From contig OU612075.1 in the NCBI GenBank assembly GCA_914767715.1, positions 11,286,001 through 11,346,000 on the forward strand: DNA of 60,000 bases. Reading direction: 5' to 3'. The notes beneath the pieces were generated by a model, which searched no databases, was not told the origin of the DNA, and saw only the letters and a program-made list of their open reading frames with translations. This stretch comes from Membranipora membranacea. Its lineage: Eukaryota; Bryozoa; Gymnolaemata; Cheilostomatida; Membraniporidae. Positions 23,701 to 38,169 of this stretch are shown piece by piece (the stretch's first letter is position 1; the number at the start of each line of letters is the position of its first letter). The translations under genes were made by a program, and so were the position numbers.

Positions 23701-26700
23701 AACACCAACATTTTTTGATGGTGGCAAGTTGAATGGCTACAGTTCTGTAATCAATGACCCACCAATGTGTCGCAAAATAATCTAGGATGTTGACAAGCTA
23801 TTATTTGTGTGATTGTGTGTGAGACTTACTTACCATAGGGGGTAAGAGACATGGTTTGGTTACCATAACAAAAAATATCCTCTGTAGACAAAACCTTTAT
23901 AAGTATTATTGATATATCTGCAGGAGAAGGCTGTTGTGAATGACAAACTCTGTCTTACTGAGTCACTACTGAAGCAGGGAGCTTGGTATCAGGCTAAGGA
24001 GCTGATGGATAGACTACCTCAGTACCATGCTACTTCTCATCCCGCTGTCGCTAAAACCATGTGTCAGCTTGTACATTACGTTATCGATCCGATGTATCAA
24101 AAGTGAGTGTGTGTGATATATCATAACACATTTTTATTGAGGTTTCCGTGTAAGTATGCCAATGACAAATTGACATTACCAACTTTTTGGCCTCCCTGAA
24201 ACATAAATTAGGAGAATCAATTCCATACTACAGTAGACTGATTGGGGCTGGCTTTATCACTTGAGCGTTGTGTGCCACTTGACAACTGGGTGAACCGTAA
24301 CTTGCATGCCGACAAGTTAGGCACGGTTTGCCCATACAGAGTTGATCCCCCTCCACTGAACTCTAAAATCAAAAAAACTTGTTGTCAAACTACAGATTTT
24401 CACAGTTATAGAATCACACAAATGTAGTGTCAATGTCCACATCTTTGCCTACATGTCATTTGTGTATCTGGCTTTAGTTAACTAGGTGCAGTATAGCATT
24501 ATAACATGGCTTACATGCTATATCAGATACCACAATTCCATATCATTGGTAATTTTTCTCTCACCCTTTCTCTATTGAAGATATCATGGTTTACCTGCGG
24601 CCATGTTCGGGGCTAAACCTTTCTCCTCACCCTACGGTAGTACCAGTATTACACAGGCTCACAGCTTTAGTGAGCTCGCAGAGCTGGCTGTCCCTATGCT
24701 GAGATATCTGGGCTGTCACTTACTTTGTGACTCATCTCTCACTACCAAAATAATCAGAATCATCAAATCGTTCATCAGCTTGGTGAGTTGGTGTTATATT
24801 CAACACCTACTTTAAGATAACAGTATCACTATGTATTCTTCTGATAACAATCCTAAACACCTACAGTTCCAATCGTTTTAATGGACTAATTAAAAATTGC
24901 AAATGAGGATATTTTTGAATCCTCTTTACATGTATATGTATAATACGTGTCCGAGTTACATGTGATTAGTGTTGTGGTAATCCTCTCCAAACTTGATTAG
25001 ATCTAAAGCTGGAATGAGGCTTGCGTTGCATCCGTGTCGGACGTTTTGCTATCCAACTCCGTGATCAGTGACACTCTTAATCTATGTATTTAAGTAGGGA
25101 TAATTCAAACTGTAAAGATGACATCACCCTGCAATATTGTATTGTTATTATTATTATTATATTTTGATTTTATTATTGTTATATATTACATTATAGAGAG
25201 TATCCGGTGACTACACACAGACAGACAGTGATATGTTATACAGACATTTCTTAGCTATAGTAGATGAGGTTTTGTTACCCAGTCTGTGTTTAGCTGATTC
25301 TAACTGCTGCCTAGCTGAACAAATCTGGTCCGTCCTACAGCTGCTGCCATATCAACTTAGGTATGTACTACCAATGATCAGCACAGCTTAACTGATACGA
25401 GAACTTTGTAATTGTGTGTTGCCCCAGTAAAAACAGAGAATGATCGAAACATCATTTCGAATGCATGGAAAACTTGAAAATTAGATAACATCCATTCACT
25501 CTGTATATTCGTGAATGATTGTTACCTCTTTGCCACTAATTATGGCCTTTTTGAACAGCAAAAACTAAATATCACTTTGTAGCAAGCAGAGAAGTTTCGT
25601 AAATTCCAAATAGCTGCTAACAACAGCAAGGATCAAACTTGACTCCAAAGAGTGGAGGAGATACAGTGGTTGTGACTTCATGATAATAATAATGAAGTAG
25701 TTTGCTATCAAAAATTTTGCTGTAGACAAGAGTTAGCCAAGCAAACTTAGTTTCCTATTGTAATAAGCTGCCTCTGATGATTGTAGATATCAGTTATATG
25801 GACAGTGGAAGTCACAGTCATACTACACACAGCCAGAGCTGATCGCTGCCAGGCTGGGTACACTAAAGAGGGCTAAGTATATATTCAGCAGACTAACCAA
25901 AGATAACGTAAAACAACAGGGTCGACTTATCGGCAAACTGAGCCACGCTAATCCCGCTGTGTTCTTTGAATATGTAAGTAATCTTCCTATATGAAGAATG
26001 TTTACAAAGAAAGGTGTCCAAATTTTTTTCTGAAACATGAAAAACTCAATGCCTAAACCTGTTGTATCCTCTGACGAGTGAATGCATAATGCATAGTGCA
26101 TAATCTTTCAAATTGTAAAACATCCTATGAGAAACTGCATAGATACAATAATACATATTATGTATTTTTGTATTTACGCAGTTTCTCATAGGATGTTTAA
26201 TAATTTGAAAGATTATCGAAAGGCACCTTCTCATTTTCTGAGAAGGATTTTGTAATTGATATTTCTCTGCCTCCAAAAGGTAACATTTCATGAAATCCGC
26301 TTGGAAATCCATATGGAGACCATTGCATGGTTTTTCCATAGACATGTTTATATACCTTTGTTTGTTCCGTACTTACATGACATCAATGCTTTGCGTCTTT
26401 GTTTTATAGATGTTCACCCAGGTACAGGTATACGATAACTTGATATCCCCTATAGTAGACGCTCTGAAGTATCTCAGCTCTCTAAGCTTTGATGTTCTCA
26501 CATACTGTCTGATAGAGGCTCTCGCCGCTCCTGATAAGGTCAGTTTATTCCCTCTGTGAAACAAGCCATGGTGTGAAATATTTTACTTGCTCTCATTTGA
26601 TAACATGGAAGCTTGTCTTGTAATGACTTCTTTCTATACATATTTTGGGAGTGCTCATTCTTCTAAGTTTTGAAGGATATCCATGAAAATTATGCTGGTA

Positions 26701-29700
26701 CGATGGATTGTGTGACTAGTTTCGAGGAAAGCTCTCTAACTATTCGTTAGTTGTTTTTCTTGTTGCAAATTCTTTTTATAACAGCTTATAATGTTTGTTT
26801 TTTTACAGGAGAAAATGAAATATGATGATACTAACTTGTCGCCATGGCTGAAAAGTTTAGCTAACTTTGCTGCCCTGGCACTGAAGAAGTATCAAGTGGA
26901 GTTTGCTGGACTTCTGCAATATATATGTAACCAACTCAAGGCTGAGAAAAGGTAGATCAGCCGAACCTTACAAATAAACAAAACAAAATTGCTTTGTCAA
27001 CATAGTCTCGTCAAAAATGTGTTTGTGTCAATTGTCTAAGGCACATCCAAAGTGCATTTACATATAAATAATGATAGTGGACAATATCTGTAACAATAAT
27101 ACAATATTGACTGGAGTTGTCTGCACTCAGTCATTGATAAGACAATTCAGAAGCATGATGTGCAAGATAGAAAGCTGTCAATTGGTCATAATCGCTGTCT
27201 TTCCTTGTTTCAATGTGTATTAAACATAGCGTTATTTGTTTCTGTTGACAGTTTTGATCTGTTAATCCTGAGAGAGATGTTAACTAAGATGGGAGGAATA
27301 GAAGTGAGCGAAGAGATTACAGATCAACATTTACAAGCCATGTGTGGTGGTGACCTTCTCAGGCAAGAGGTCAGATATGCTTCTAATTTCATTTAACTTA
27401 GTTTGGATGGAAGAGTTGAGAAATTTTTTTTATAGTTAATTAAGCCAAAAGACAGGTTTATTGCAAGTCAAACAGCTTTGGCTGACCCTTTCCAACCATT
27501 TCTCCTTCATCTAAAAATTGAAGATGGTATCAACAAGTTCCCAATAATATGTATTTTTGTAACATAACATTGATGTGGAAAAATTCACGAAGAATCGAGT
27601 CATTGACTTGTCTAAAATAAAGAAATAATTTGAGATCAAATTTATTACTATTAAATTTGTCTCATGTTTTGTAGGGAGGTAACTTTCTGCAGACACGTAA
27701 CGTTAAACGGCCATCTCAGAGGCTGAAGGAGACAGTACTAAAGCACAATCTGGCCACACCTCTTGCTGCCCTCATGGCTCAGCAGAGAGATTGTATTATA
27801 TATAAGGAATCTGTCAGTATGGAGCATATCAAACTAGTCGGCAAAGTCTATGACCAGGTAAAGTTATGGATATAATTCGATACAATTTGGAGTTGTTCCC
27901 TCGCTAGTCAACTGCTGCTCACTAGTAGGCTTGAAATCTGGCTAATTAGAACAAAGATTAACAACTGATTACTTCTTCCGTGGATGACTAACCATGAATA
28001 TTGATTCTTAACAGTTCACATGAGCTGCATGCTGTTTGGAGGCTTTTAACTTCAATAAGCAAATAGCTGACCTTCAACTTCGATTATTGATGTTAAAAGC
28101 CTCCAAACAGCATTCAGCTTTTGGGAGGCTTTCATCGTCAATAAGCGAAAAGCCTACATTCAACTTTTTCGTAGTACACACAACCTATATGACAACCAAA
28201 GAGTTTACTTTACATGTTGCACGTTCCCGAATATGAATTGAATCTCTCCCTTTTAATGCCATGAGATGAAGAATGATAACCTATCAGAATTCAGCATATT
28301 ATTAAGTCATTGATCCACTCCAGCTTCATCTCTTACCAACAAGACAATTTTGATAACATATTCAAAAATTTCAAAGTTTGAGAGTTTTACAGAAAAGTTC
28401 AAATCTTTCTGGCAGGCATAGTCGAAGTCAAAGGGAATTGCTAGAATTTATCATGCCTGCAACCAGATTAACTACTTAAAACTTATTATCAAGGTCTACC
28501 AGTAAAGATAGCTTCAGATCATATCATAACATCTCATGTCAATCTTTATTTTCTACAAGTCTCATCTAAATCTCTGTTTGTAGTGCCAGGACACATTTGT
28601 ACAGTTTATAGCATTCCTATCCTCAGTACTGTCTATAGAAGAGTTCAGTAATAAGCTGCCGACTCTAGAGGTCATGTTGTCCGAGTATCATATACCCAGC
28701 GATGCTGCCTTCTATCTAATCAGGCCCATGCTAACCTACAATATCAGCGTAAGTGTTTGATTATTTTCATTTCACTATCAATCAGACCAAGATTCGATAG
28801 CATTGAAATGTAGTGCTCCTTTTTTACTCAATATAAATATTGCCATTGTTAAAAATCACATAGAGCTGATAAAAGCTTTTTGAGTGTTTCTGAGTACGAG
28901 GGATTTCTGGACAGTATTTAGTGCCTACATTGTGTTATATAGTGTTTGCTTACTACAAGGAAAAGTCAATTTTTTTCTACTTTTGATAGAGTCAGATTTC
29001 AAGACCATTCACATTGTGCTGACAGTTGTAGTATCATTTCAAGTTGAATTTAGGCTTTTGGCATGTCCCACTAAAATAGCTTTATATTAGCTTGATTTAG
29101 TTTTGAGAGCTTTATATATCTTTATAAGCTTTATATAGCTGAAATAGCTTTATCATTTTGGTACCAATGTAATATTATCCACTGGCACTTTGGAGTTGTG
29201 TGCCCAGTCACAAAGAGGACATGATCAAAACTTGTTCACTCAACTTGTACTATGCTCCATCAAGAGTTAACCAGGGGAAGGGAATTTCTAATTTATTCAT
29301 GATCCGTACTACTCACCCTTGTAAAATCCATTATTTGTTATTCTTGAATATCTCGGCATTGAATAAGAGCGATGACACTGATTGATGGTCAAAATTAACT
29401 AACCAATAATAAAAGTGATTCAAGATTGTGAGTGGCACTTGGGTGAGTTGGGGGAGTCTATGTTACAAACCCATGCAGAAAACCTCATTCAGTCAAATGA
29501 ATTAAAGCTTAATGTATACCACTTTCCCATCCCCCTATCAAACCTTGACCCAGTATAATTTCAAAGTCTTTGCCAATTTGCTGTGATTAGTATAGAACAA
29601 TTTTTTTGTTATATCTTGTAGCATACGTATGAGTCATTACGTAAACAAGACAAACAGTCCAGGGAGAAAGATAGAAATGCTGCCGTCCCTGACAAGGGTC

Positions 29701-32700
29701 AGCGATTCATAGAAGCATTCAACTCAGTCATATCACCTGTCATAGAGAAAATCAAACCTCTGTATGACTCTAAAATGTGGGATGATCTCAGGTATGTATA
29801 ATTATGATGGATCATGAGATTATTGTGAAACATTCTCTATGGGAAAAAAATTGAAAAATATTAAATTCATAATATCAGACGTGACTTGTTGAACAGCTAA
29901 AACTTGCAACTAACTGATGGTGGGATTTTCTTCAGTTTTGTAAATCAAGTCAAACCTTGCCAATAATCTGTTTTGCTCTTGGTTACTCATAATACCTTGC
30001 CCTTAATCTACCTTATGATTCAAGGGAAACAAAAAATATGATGACTGATTTTTTTTAGCCCATCACTGTTCACTATGTTTTGGACGCTGTCTGCTTACGA
30101 TCTTCACATTCCGAGACAGGCATATGACAGAGAAGTGAATCAAGTCAAACAGAAAATGCAGCAACTCGATCAGGATGCAGGGCGAGATATGGTTAGTGTC
30201 ATTTTGTATTCAGATCGCAAAAGTGTAACGGACACATTTCTTGAATGATGTAACACTGCTGGTTGATATGTTAGTGCTACTGAAAAAAAAAAGCTAAGAG
30301 ATTATAATAAAGCTTAACGATACACATTTTCAATTTCCTTTGATATAGTTAAGATCTGCTAATTATTTGGAGTGTAAATGTTTGCTAAGATACAATTTTC
30401 AATTCAATAGTCACAACAATGTGAATAATTTAGCATTCCAAACCCCGAATTCTTGGCAATAGGCTTTCTGATTTTACTTATTGTGGCAAGTTGAGAAAGC
30501 TTATACCCAAGGTTTCGCCAAGCCGAACCAGGAGCTGTCTTAAAGCGCAAGCACTATTTTTTTACCTAGAGCTCTGCTCTTCTCTATTCTGAAAAGCGCA
30601 GAGCCAATGTCCCAAGACAATAATAATTCTGTGGGTCAAAAATTCAAAAGTCATAGTTCAAGGACACATTTCTGTAATACCCTCAAAGACGTGTTTGTAG
30701 CTCACTTTCAATAATAATTTTTGAACATTTTAGAGAGAAGCCAAGAAGAAGAAGGAGATAGAGAGATGTAATCAGATGATTACTAAGTTTAAGACAGAAG
30801 AGAAAGGGCAGGCTGATCATGTAGCCAGAGTATTCTCTAAACTAGAGCATGATAAGGATCAATGGTTCAAAGCGGGTATGTTCATGTGTATGGTGTGTTC
30901 CTACTGAATGAGTGCCTCAAAAACATTGGAATTTCATATCTGGAAGAGCATCATTAGCTTCCTTTTGTCAGACAAATAGCTACTAGCATTGTAGAAATGC
31001 CCAAATCATTGACGTTTTATTATTGTTTACAGTTTTGTAAACAAGTCAAATTTCCAGGCTCTACTATTCATGCTAGTAACAAAAGCAAATCAGATCATTG
31101 TCACATGAGTATCTGTGATGAGTGTTCTAACTGTATGGGTTAATAGTTCCGTTCCATGAGAAAAATTATTCAAAATATTCAGTGCACAAAAATGAGTCAT
31201 CCAATAATAAATTATGCAAAATTTCATTGTCAAATAAATTGTTTCGAGACTTGCTCCTTTGTCTCCTCTGTCTTGCCATCAGAAACTAACAAATTATTTC
31301 TTGCTTTCTAATAGTTTAAGCCCCAACACTAGCAAATTCAAATGTTTCTATCAGGAGATTTCTACTTTGTGTCAGATTTACATAATTATACAGAAATATG
31401 AAATGCAATAGTGTTTATTGACAGTATGTCTCTGCATAACTGGTTGATACTTGTTCCTATCTTTTTAAGCTGATACACAGAAGCAAGTAGAGAGGTTTAT
31501 ACAGTTCTGTATTTTCCCTCGAGTCCTGAACACTACCGTTGATGCTTTCTACTGTGCCAAGATGATCCACACAATGCATAAGATAAAGACACCTCACTTC
31601 GGCACACTTATCATACTAGATAGGGTGAGTCAACACAAGGACCATATAAATTGTATTGTTACTATGGTATGTTGTATCTGGCTGAGTTGATACAGGTGCT
31701 ACCTAAAATGGTATCAGCCTATCTACTTTATCCCAATCCAAACCTCTGTGTTCAAGCTTATTGTAAGATATGAACATCTTGCATTGCTACCACAGATTGT
31801 CAGCTTCGCAATGATGTATTGGACATAAGGTTTCCTTCAATGAGTCAAAACATGCCAAAAATGGGCCTTGGTACCCTGACTAAAAAGGAGAAAATTGAAA
31901 TATGGATTACAAACTGTCATTCTGTAAGAGTGCACAATATTGATGTCTCGGTTGGAAGTACCAAGGCGTCCGTCTAACTCCTTGGATGGTCCGAATATAT
32001 CACCGCAAGATTGTACATCCTTTTACATCGCATGATATCCTATTCCCTAATATAACTTTTTGTGCTTTGATTGGTAGATATTTAATGACATCACATATTT
32101 GATCACATGTTGTACTGAGAATGAGGCTCACAGATACGGACGATTCCTCTGCTCTGTTCTCGAGATCGTCATGAGGTGGAGATCTTCTGATGATATCTAT
32201 AAAAAGGTTATTAATATTCCACTTGGCTTCGATTGACAATCTTTTCAACACGGAAATATAGCGCAACAAAAATATCTTGAGGTTCTTTTGTTTCGTCACT
32301 CAAACGAGAGCTGTTTGTGTGAAGGGATCAGGCCAGGACTCAAGAAACATTTTGGCGGATTTTGGGCCATTTAGCCTAAATTCAGGTCTACAAAAGCAAA
32401 GAGATATTAGATAGCAAATCTCCTGCTGATAGAAATGCCAGCATCAACTTAAAGACTGTAGGAAATCAAGTGCAATATCCCCCCAAGGCATTCACCCTAA
32501 GAACTGCAGAAGCAATCATTTCGTCAAATTCAAATGACTGTATCTTCTATTGTTTTGAGGTTCCTTTTTTGTTCATAATTACAGGAATGCTCCGGACACC
32601 CAGGCTTTATCACTACGTTCCGAGCAGGGTCAGCTGGCACTAACTATGCTGAGCTTAGCTTTGAGGATTTCAGACACGTCTGTCACAAGTGGCAGTTCAG

Positions 32701-35700
32701 GATGACTAGAGCTTCTATAGCCTGCTTCGAGAGTGGAAATTATACACAGATCAGGAACGCACTCATTGTCCTCACTAAGGTATGACCATGACAATTACTA
32801 CCATTATTTAAGACAGTGAATTATTTACAGAATTACATCGTCATCATTTAATTTTTTAATTTTTTTATATGAGATATTGTTGCGAATCTCGTCTACATCA
32901 TTTGAATTAGTCAATCTATAAACCTTAGGTATCTGTTCACTGTGGGATGAACCTTTTCCAATGCTTGTAATAAAAAGCTCATAACTTTTCCAATTACATT
33001 TAGTTTTGTCTCTAATATACCTAATATACCCAGTTTTTTCATTGCCGTGTGTGTTTTTTAAACTTCATGCCATGTGTTTTTTTAAACTTCATGCCATGTT
33101 ATCAAATCATGCAACAGAAATTTATTTTAGATTCTCCCTTAGTTATAACAAAATATTTCAAGGATGCTAAGATGACATATGTACATCATATATTTGCAGG
33201 TTTTGCCCCACTTCCCTAAGATAATAGGTGTAGGACAAGCCTTAGAGCGACGTGTAGACAGAGTTTATAAGGAGGAGAAAGAGAAACGTCCCGACTTGTA
33301 TGCCTTAGCCATGGGATACTCAGGTCTTCTAAAAGGAAGGAAATCTCATTGGCTGGCAGAACAAGACTTCCACTATGTCAATCCTGTAAGTGTTGTATCA
33401 TTCTTATATATATATATATATACTTTTGTATATATACTTATATAATATACTCAAGTTTATTATATAATACACTTAATAATATAATAGTATATATATATTA
33501 GTATATACTTATATATGTATATACTTATATAATATGAAGACGTACACAAATTGAGTATTTGGTATTCATTCTTGGCTATAAAACCCATAATTTGAGTCAA
33601 AATCAAGTCACTGGCTGACGACTTGAGTTCGCAAACTAATGGACTCAAGCTATTAAAGTTGAAAGTTCAAATAGTTGTTTAATATTAATTTGAATTTTTT
33701 TTATTTATCAGGAGAAGTTGAAGAAGAAGCAAGAAGAGCTAAGAGCAAAAGCAGCCGGTATGTTTGTACAATATGGCCTGGTCTCCCTTGAATAAATAAA
33801 TCTGAATAATCAATAATGTAATCAATATATTATTATGTCTATTCAAAAACTTCTAAGCCTGAGCATGAAATTATGAGAAATAATAGGATGATATGACATC
33901 CAAAAAAAACTTGAGAAAGGTGGTAAAACTTTGATTATATAACAGCTCAACAGATTGACACGTTGTTTTTGCATTTGTCCATAGGATGAATGCACATTTT
34001 GCGAGTTGAAAAGGAATGCAACTTGAAGTTTCTAAGGTTTTTTGACATGTTTGGGCTTTTTAATATTATGCTGATCTGTGTTTTTAACAGCTAAAGCAGA
34101 GGCGAGTAAATCAGAGTCTGTCACTATAGTGAAGGTGGCTAAATCTTCCTCAGACGGTAAAGCAGAGAGTGGCAGCAGTAATAAGACCAGCTCATCCTCC
34201 AAATCAAACTCAGCCTCTGGTGCTCCGGCAGCGTCCTCAAAATCAGCGGCAGCCTCCTCGGGATCGAGTAGTAAAAGTCTGAGTAAGGACAGAGCGGAGG
34301 CCGCTGCCTTCCTCAAGGTGAGATTGGATTGGGTAAATGGTACTGTGTAGATTTTCTTTGTCGTAGCGTTTCAATGTAGCAGTATAATGGCTGTTGTTTT
34401 ATCATTCTTTCATAAATGTATTGAATGTAAATTGTCATTCTACAGGATGAAACACTTGGCAGAGTTAAATTGAGCATTCTGAACAGATATTGTTGAATTC
34501 ACAGATTTGAATAAAAGCAAATTTTTAATGAAATCGAAATGCTGTTATTGTTGGAAATTCTGACAGTAAGCTGGAAAAAAGGGTTCTTGGCAAAATAAGG
34601 GACTTAAAATCTGAGTGGACATTTTTATTCCTGTGGTTGACCGTGGACACCACAATTTATCAATCCATTGATGAATGATAATCTATTTATACTATTAATA
34701 GGAGCAGAGTAAATCTAAGAAGGTAGACAGTGTAGAGCTTCCACCTAAGATGAAGTCTGAAGGGAAAACCGAAGTCAAACAGGAGGCAAAATCTGTCACC
34801 AATGGCTCTTCATCAGCTAAAGTGAGTAGAATATGAATCGCCTTTCTTTTGCCTGCAATTATCATGGATAAAAATTTGATGATATTTTAAAGCATTAACC
34901 ATGTCAGCTGAAGTCAGCCCTGTCACACAGCTACTATAAGAAATGTAGTCGCATGACAAGACTAAGCTGAACTTGCTAAAGCGTGCTCACGCATCTTAAC
35001 ATTATCTCCTGGAAATTATATCATTGTCGGGTCAGATTGGAAAGAAAAACCTTGACGCAGAAATTGTTACTGAGTAATATACAAATAGCAGTTCATTCAA
35101 TTACCAGGCCGAGCCATGATTTGTTCATGCTCATTGAAATGTTACCATAACTTATTGGACCGAATAGAACTTAAATCTGAAGCTTCCACCCATGATCTTT
35201 AGTCTGGCTGGATTCTTTAGGCCTATATGTAATGATTATGGTTGCAGGCTTCCGGTGAGAAGGTGAGAGCTAGTGTAAAAACAGAAAAGAGAGAACTTAA
35301 ACCTGTCAAATCAGAAAAGAAAGATCGCAAAGAAGATCTCAGCAAGTAAGTGTTTTATTGGAATGATACACACAATTTAGGTACAAATGTGGTTGTAGTA
35401 TGCTTGTGATATTACTATGATAAACTGGCCAATATCCAAATATAGCTTTTTAACATTTAATAGAAGATTACCCTGAGGGAAATAATGAACGACGAATAAT
35501 CCATATGTGCTCATAATGAGCCAATCCAAAAAAAGATGAAAGATAGGTTAAATGTCACAGAGAAGTAAATAATCTCCGAAGGAAAAGTGTACCGTTGAGC
35601 GCAGGCTTGAAATGGCCGAAATAGCTAGCTAAAAATTACTCAGCCTCATATAAACTCCTTACTATGCTGATGGTTGTTGGTGCTAGCTAATTCATCAAAA

Positions 35701-38169
35701 TATTTTATTAAAATAGTTTATTAAATAGTTCATTGAAATAATTTATTAAACTAATTCATTAAAATAATCTAATAAAGTAATTGATTAAAATTATTTATTG
35801 AAATAATTCGTTGAAATAATTCATTAAAATGGTTTATTAAAATAATTCATTAAAATAATTTATTAAAATAATTCATTGAAATAATTTATTAAACTAATTC
35901 ATTAAAATAATTTAATAAAGTAATTCATTAAAATAATTTATTGAAATAATTCGTTGAAATAATTCATTAAAATAATTTATTAAATTAATTCATTGAAATA
36001 ATTTATTAAAATAATTCATTAAAATAATTCATTAAAATAATTCATTAAATAACAACAATGTTCACCATACTCTTTTGTACTCAGGTCAGCGAGTAGTTCC
36101 CCCTCGGGTACTGAGAGGACAGACTCTAAGAGGCGTAAAGTGGACCCTATTGCAGCGGCGGCAGCAGATAGCAGTAACGTAAGGAGCAGATCATCCGAGA
36201 AACGGCAGCAACAGTCTGGCAACAGTGACTCACCTATTATAGTCAAGGTATGATATTATGATATTTAATGTGAGCTTTTATCTAAATATTGAGAATATCA
36301 GTTTATAATGTATGAGCAAGATTACGCCTTGGAATTAAGTAATCATGATAATTTGAAGGTTACAAGCCATATCCTTCACCAGTCCTTGCGTTTCAGCAAC
36401 GGGAAACATTTTTTTACTGCTCGCAAGTTTGCAATTTCTTTCCTTCCCTATATAATACATGTTTAATTTTATTTTGCATTACCAAATAGGCCTGCACATC
36501 TTTCCCTTTCCTCTAGAATGCATGTCTAGCTTAATTCCTATTCCCAATCAACTTAGCCAAGTAGTGAAACATTTTTAAATTACTTTGTAGAAAAAATTCA
36601 AATCTAGCAGTGACCTACCATCGCTTGTGGTTAGTAAAACGCTCTTCCCTAAATCTACTCTGATCCCACTGAATTAAATTCTTCTCATGGAACGGAAATA
36701 TGAACATAACATCATATAGTGAGACCACTCAACGCAGTGACTCATCTGGCCTTATGCTGATTGGCTGATCTTACTAGCATGAATAATATAGCCAGGGAAA
36801 CTGTCTTTTTTACAAAACTGCAAGCAGTAATATAATACCTTAGGTATTTCTAGAATGCTACTAGGGACTGACTATTTTTGCAAACCCACTGAGAAAAAAC
36901 CATTCATTTATGATAGTGCTGGATTTGTCCTGTGAGGAATGCTAGATTTGCATTAAACTGATGGTGATGGTGTTGTTATGATATCAATTTTTATAGCAAA
37001 ATAAAATGTTTAAGAATATCGTTTAATTGTGTTAAATAATTATTTATTGTAGAGCCCATCAAACACCGAAGTGAAATCTGAGAAACGTGAGCGAGGGGAG
37101 GCAACTAAAGAGCCTCGAAAGAGGACCAGTGTAAGTTTGTGTCTCTATAACACCATAGTCGCGGCAGCAGCAGCAGTACAATTATAGCTTGTGTTGCAGA
37201 CTGCCGTTTTTATTTGATGTCAGTCAGGATGAAACACTGACCTATTTTATTGTTCGTATAAGCTATTAGTAGCTTGAATCTTCAAATTTGATCTTGATAG
37301 GAGTAATCGTCACCTCAAATCACCCCGTGAAAAATTCCCGCAAAATTGGTAACTCAGATTTTCATGTCAAATCAGTATGCTCACTGAGAACTTGTATATA
37401 TTACCAATGGAATCGTCAGGCACATCTACCAGACTGAAAATAACTATATTATCACCATGACATTGTTTTAGAATTAAGAGTTTACTATTTTTACTACTTT
37501 ACTTACAGGATCACCCATCAGAAAGACCAGAAGCTTCTAAGAAAAGAAGGTCAGATGTGTTGGCAGGTGGAGAGGGGGCGCCTAAACCCTCCCCTAAAAC
37601 TGAGAGACATAAAAACGGCGGCACAGATGCTGAAATAAGACCTCCTAAGCGAGCCAAGGTGAGTTGGGTTTCATGCAATATAGGCTACTCATATAGATGG
37701 ATTTTAATTAAATGTGTGCAGTATTTGCGAGAATCCAATTGTCAACTGTTGACCCAAGGCGCGATACGAGCACTGCATTGAGACAGCCTTGAGGAGTTGA
37801 TGAAATTGGGGAGCAAGATCTTGATGCCAAGTAGATTTAGAATTTTTGTGGAATGACTCCATATAGCAATAAAAGTTGTAGGACAGACTGCAAGTGATTT
37901 TCTCTAGCATAATTTGATATTTGTTAGTTATATGGATATAGTGTCCGTTATAATTATCTACCAACTTGATCCAATCTCAAACAGTGGTCAGCTGTTTGGA
38001 GTCCAAACTTCGTCCCATAATGCCCTGCAATTAAAGGGTCCACAGCACACCCCTCTCCAGTACTGGCAGTTCATTATTTAAAGTATAACTCTTACTATGT
38101 TTATAGGATGAGGTGAGGGAGAAAGAGAGGAAAAGTGACAAACACAGATCTGCCCGGAAAGCCGAATAA
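17718..38169 (+). CDS. THOC2: THOC2, scaffold subunit of the THO/TREX complex (1511 aa, 33 exons)
   Basis: Exons: 17718-17782, 18241-18394, 18741-18792, 19666-19736, 20018-20136, 21087-21220, 22233-22366, 22857-22976, 23364-23525, 23924-24102, 24581-24782, 25197-25360, 25787-25973, 26410-26538, 26809-26951, 27252-27369, 27675-27857, 28584-28748, 29622-29791, 30059-30191, 30734-30875, 31470-31624, 32078-32206, 32585-32779, 33200-33385, 33712-33757, 34091-34317, 34702-34821, 35248-35345, 36085-36247, 37053-37130, 37509-37658, 38107-38169. All are GT..AG and in phase (4536 nt). THOC2 holds the THO complex on nascent transcripts and recruits the export helicase; it acts in the nucleus. Diagnostic blocks include [39 protein letters not shown]-like sequence, CIFPR and [17 protein letters not shown]. 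Residues from about 1198 on form the low-complexity Ser/Lys/Glu-rich tail typical of metazoan THOC2. AATAAA occurs at 38414 and 38439. Confidence 0.96.
18008..18038. repeat. (GATA)n microsatellite in THOC2 intron 1
   Basis: About seven uninterrupted TAGA/GATA units. A simple repeat with no further signal. Confidence 0.85.
26099..26217. repeat. Hairpin MITE-like palindrome in THOC2 intron 13
   Basis: Arms of about 40 bp (AATCTTTCAAATTGTAAAAC, then ATCCTATGAGAAACTGC on the left) are inverted on the right, with an AT-rich spacer of about 37 bp. The whole is about 118 bp, the usual form of a small snap-back MITE. No target-site duplication is certain. Confidence 0.7.
28032..28110. repeat. Inverted repeat in THOC2 intron 17
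   Basis: GCTGTTTGGAGGCTTTTAAC at the left is inverted as GTTAAAAGCCTCCAAACAGC at the right, extending to about 26 bp with one mismatch. The loop is about 27 bp. A degenerate further copy of the arm (TTTTGGGAGGCTTTCATCG) follows directly. Confidence 0.7.
31029..31170 (+). repeat. Dispersed repeat, copy 2, in THOC2 intron 21
   Basis: CAGTTTTGTAAACAAGTC, TTTCCAGGCT, TTCATGCTAGTA, AGTGTTCTAACTGTA and TTCCGTTCCATGAGAA occur in the same order as in the copy at 7124-7265. Confidence 0.55.
33400..33535. repeat. (TA)n-rich simple repeat in THOC2 intron 25
   Basis: Several interrupted TATATA tracts (33406-33424 and onward) directly after the donor of exon 25. Low complexity only. Confidence 0.8.
35697..36052. 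repeat. 13-bp AT-rich minisatellite in THOC2 intron 29
   Basis: About 27 tandem units of 13 bp, consensus AATAATTYATTAA with T/C alternating at one position. Runs of TTCATT and TTTATT units alternate over much of the array. It fills the last half of the intron and ends about 30 bp before the exon 30 acceptor at 36084. Confidence 0.9.
36660..36835 (-). repeat. Dispersed repeat, copy 3, in THOC2 intron 30
   Basis: On the - strand: GCAGTTTTGTAAAAAAGACAG, TTTCCCTGGCTATATTATTC, ATGCTAGTAAGATCAGCCAA and TTCCGTTCCATGAGAAGAAT. It is collinear with copies at 7124 and 31029. Confidence 0.55.

Noticed and set aside
34032-34350. Antisense protein of 94 aa opposite the THOC2 tail (Leu/Glu/Ala-rich)
   Set aside because: It is the mirror of the Ser/Lys-rich THOC2 exon 27; low-complexity coding sequence commonly opens the opposite strand.
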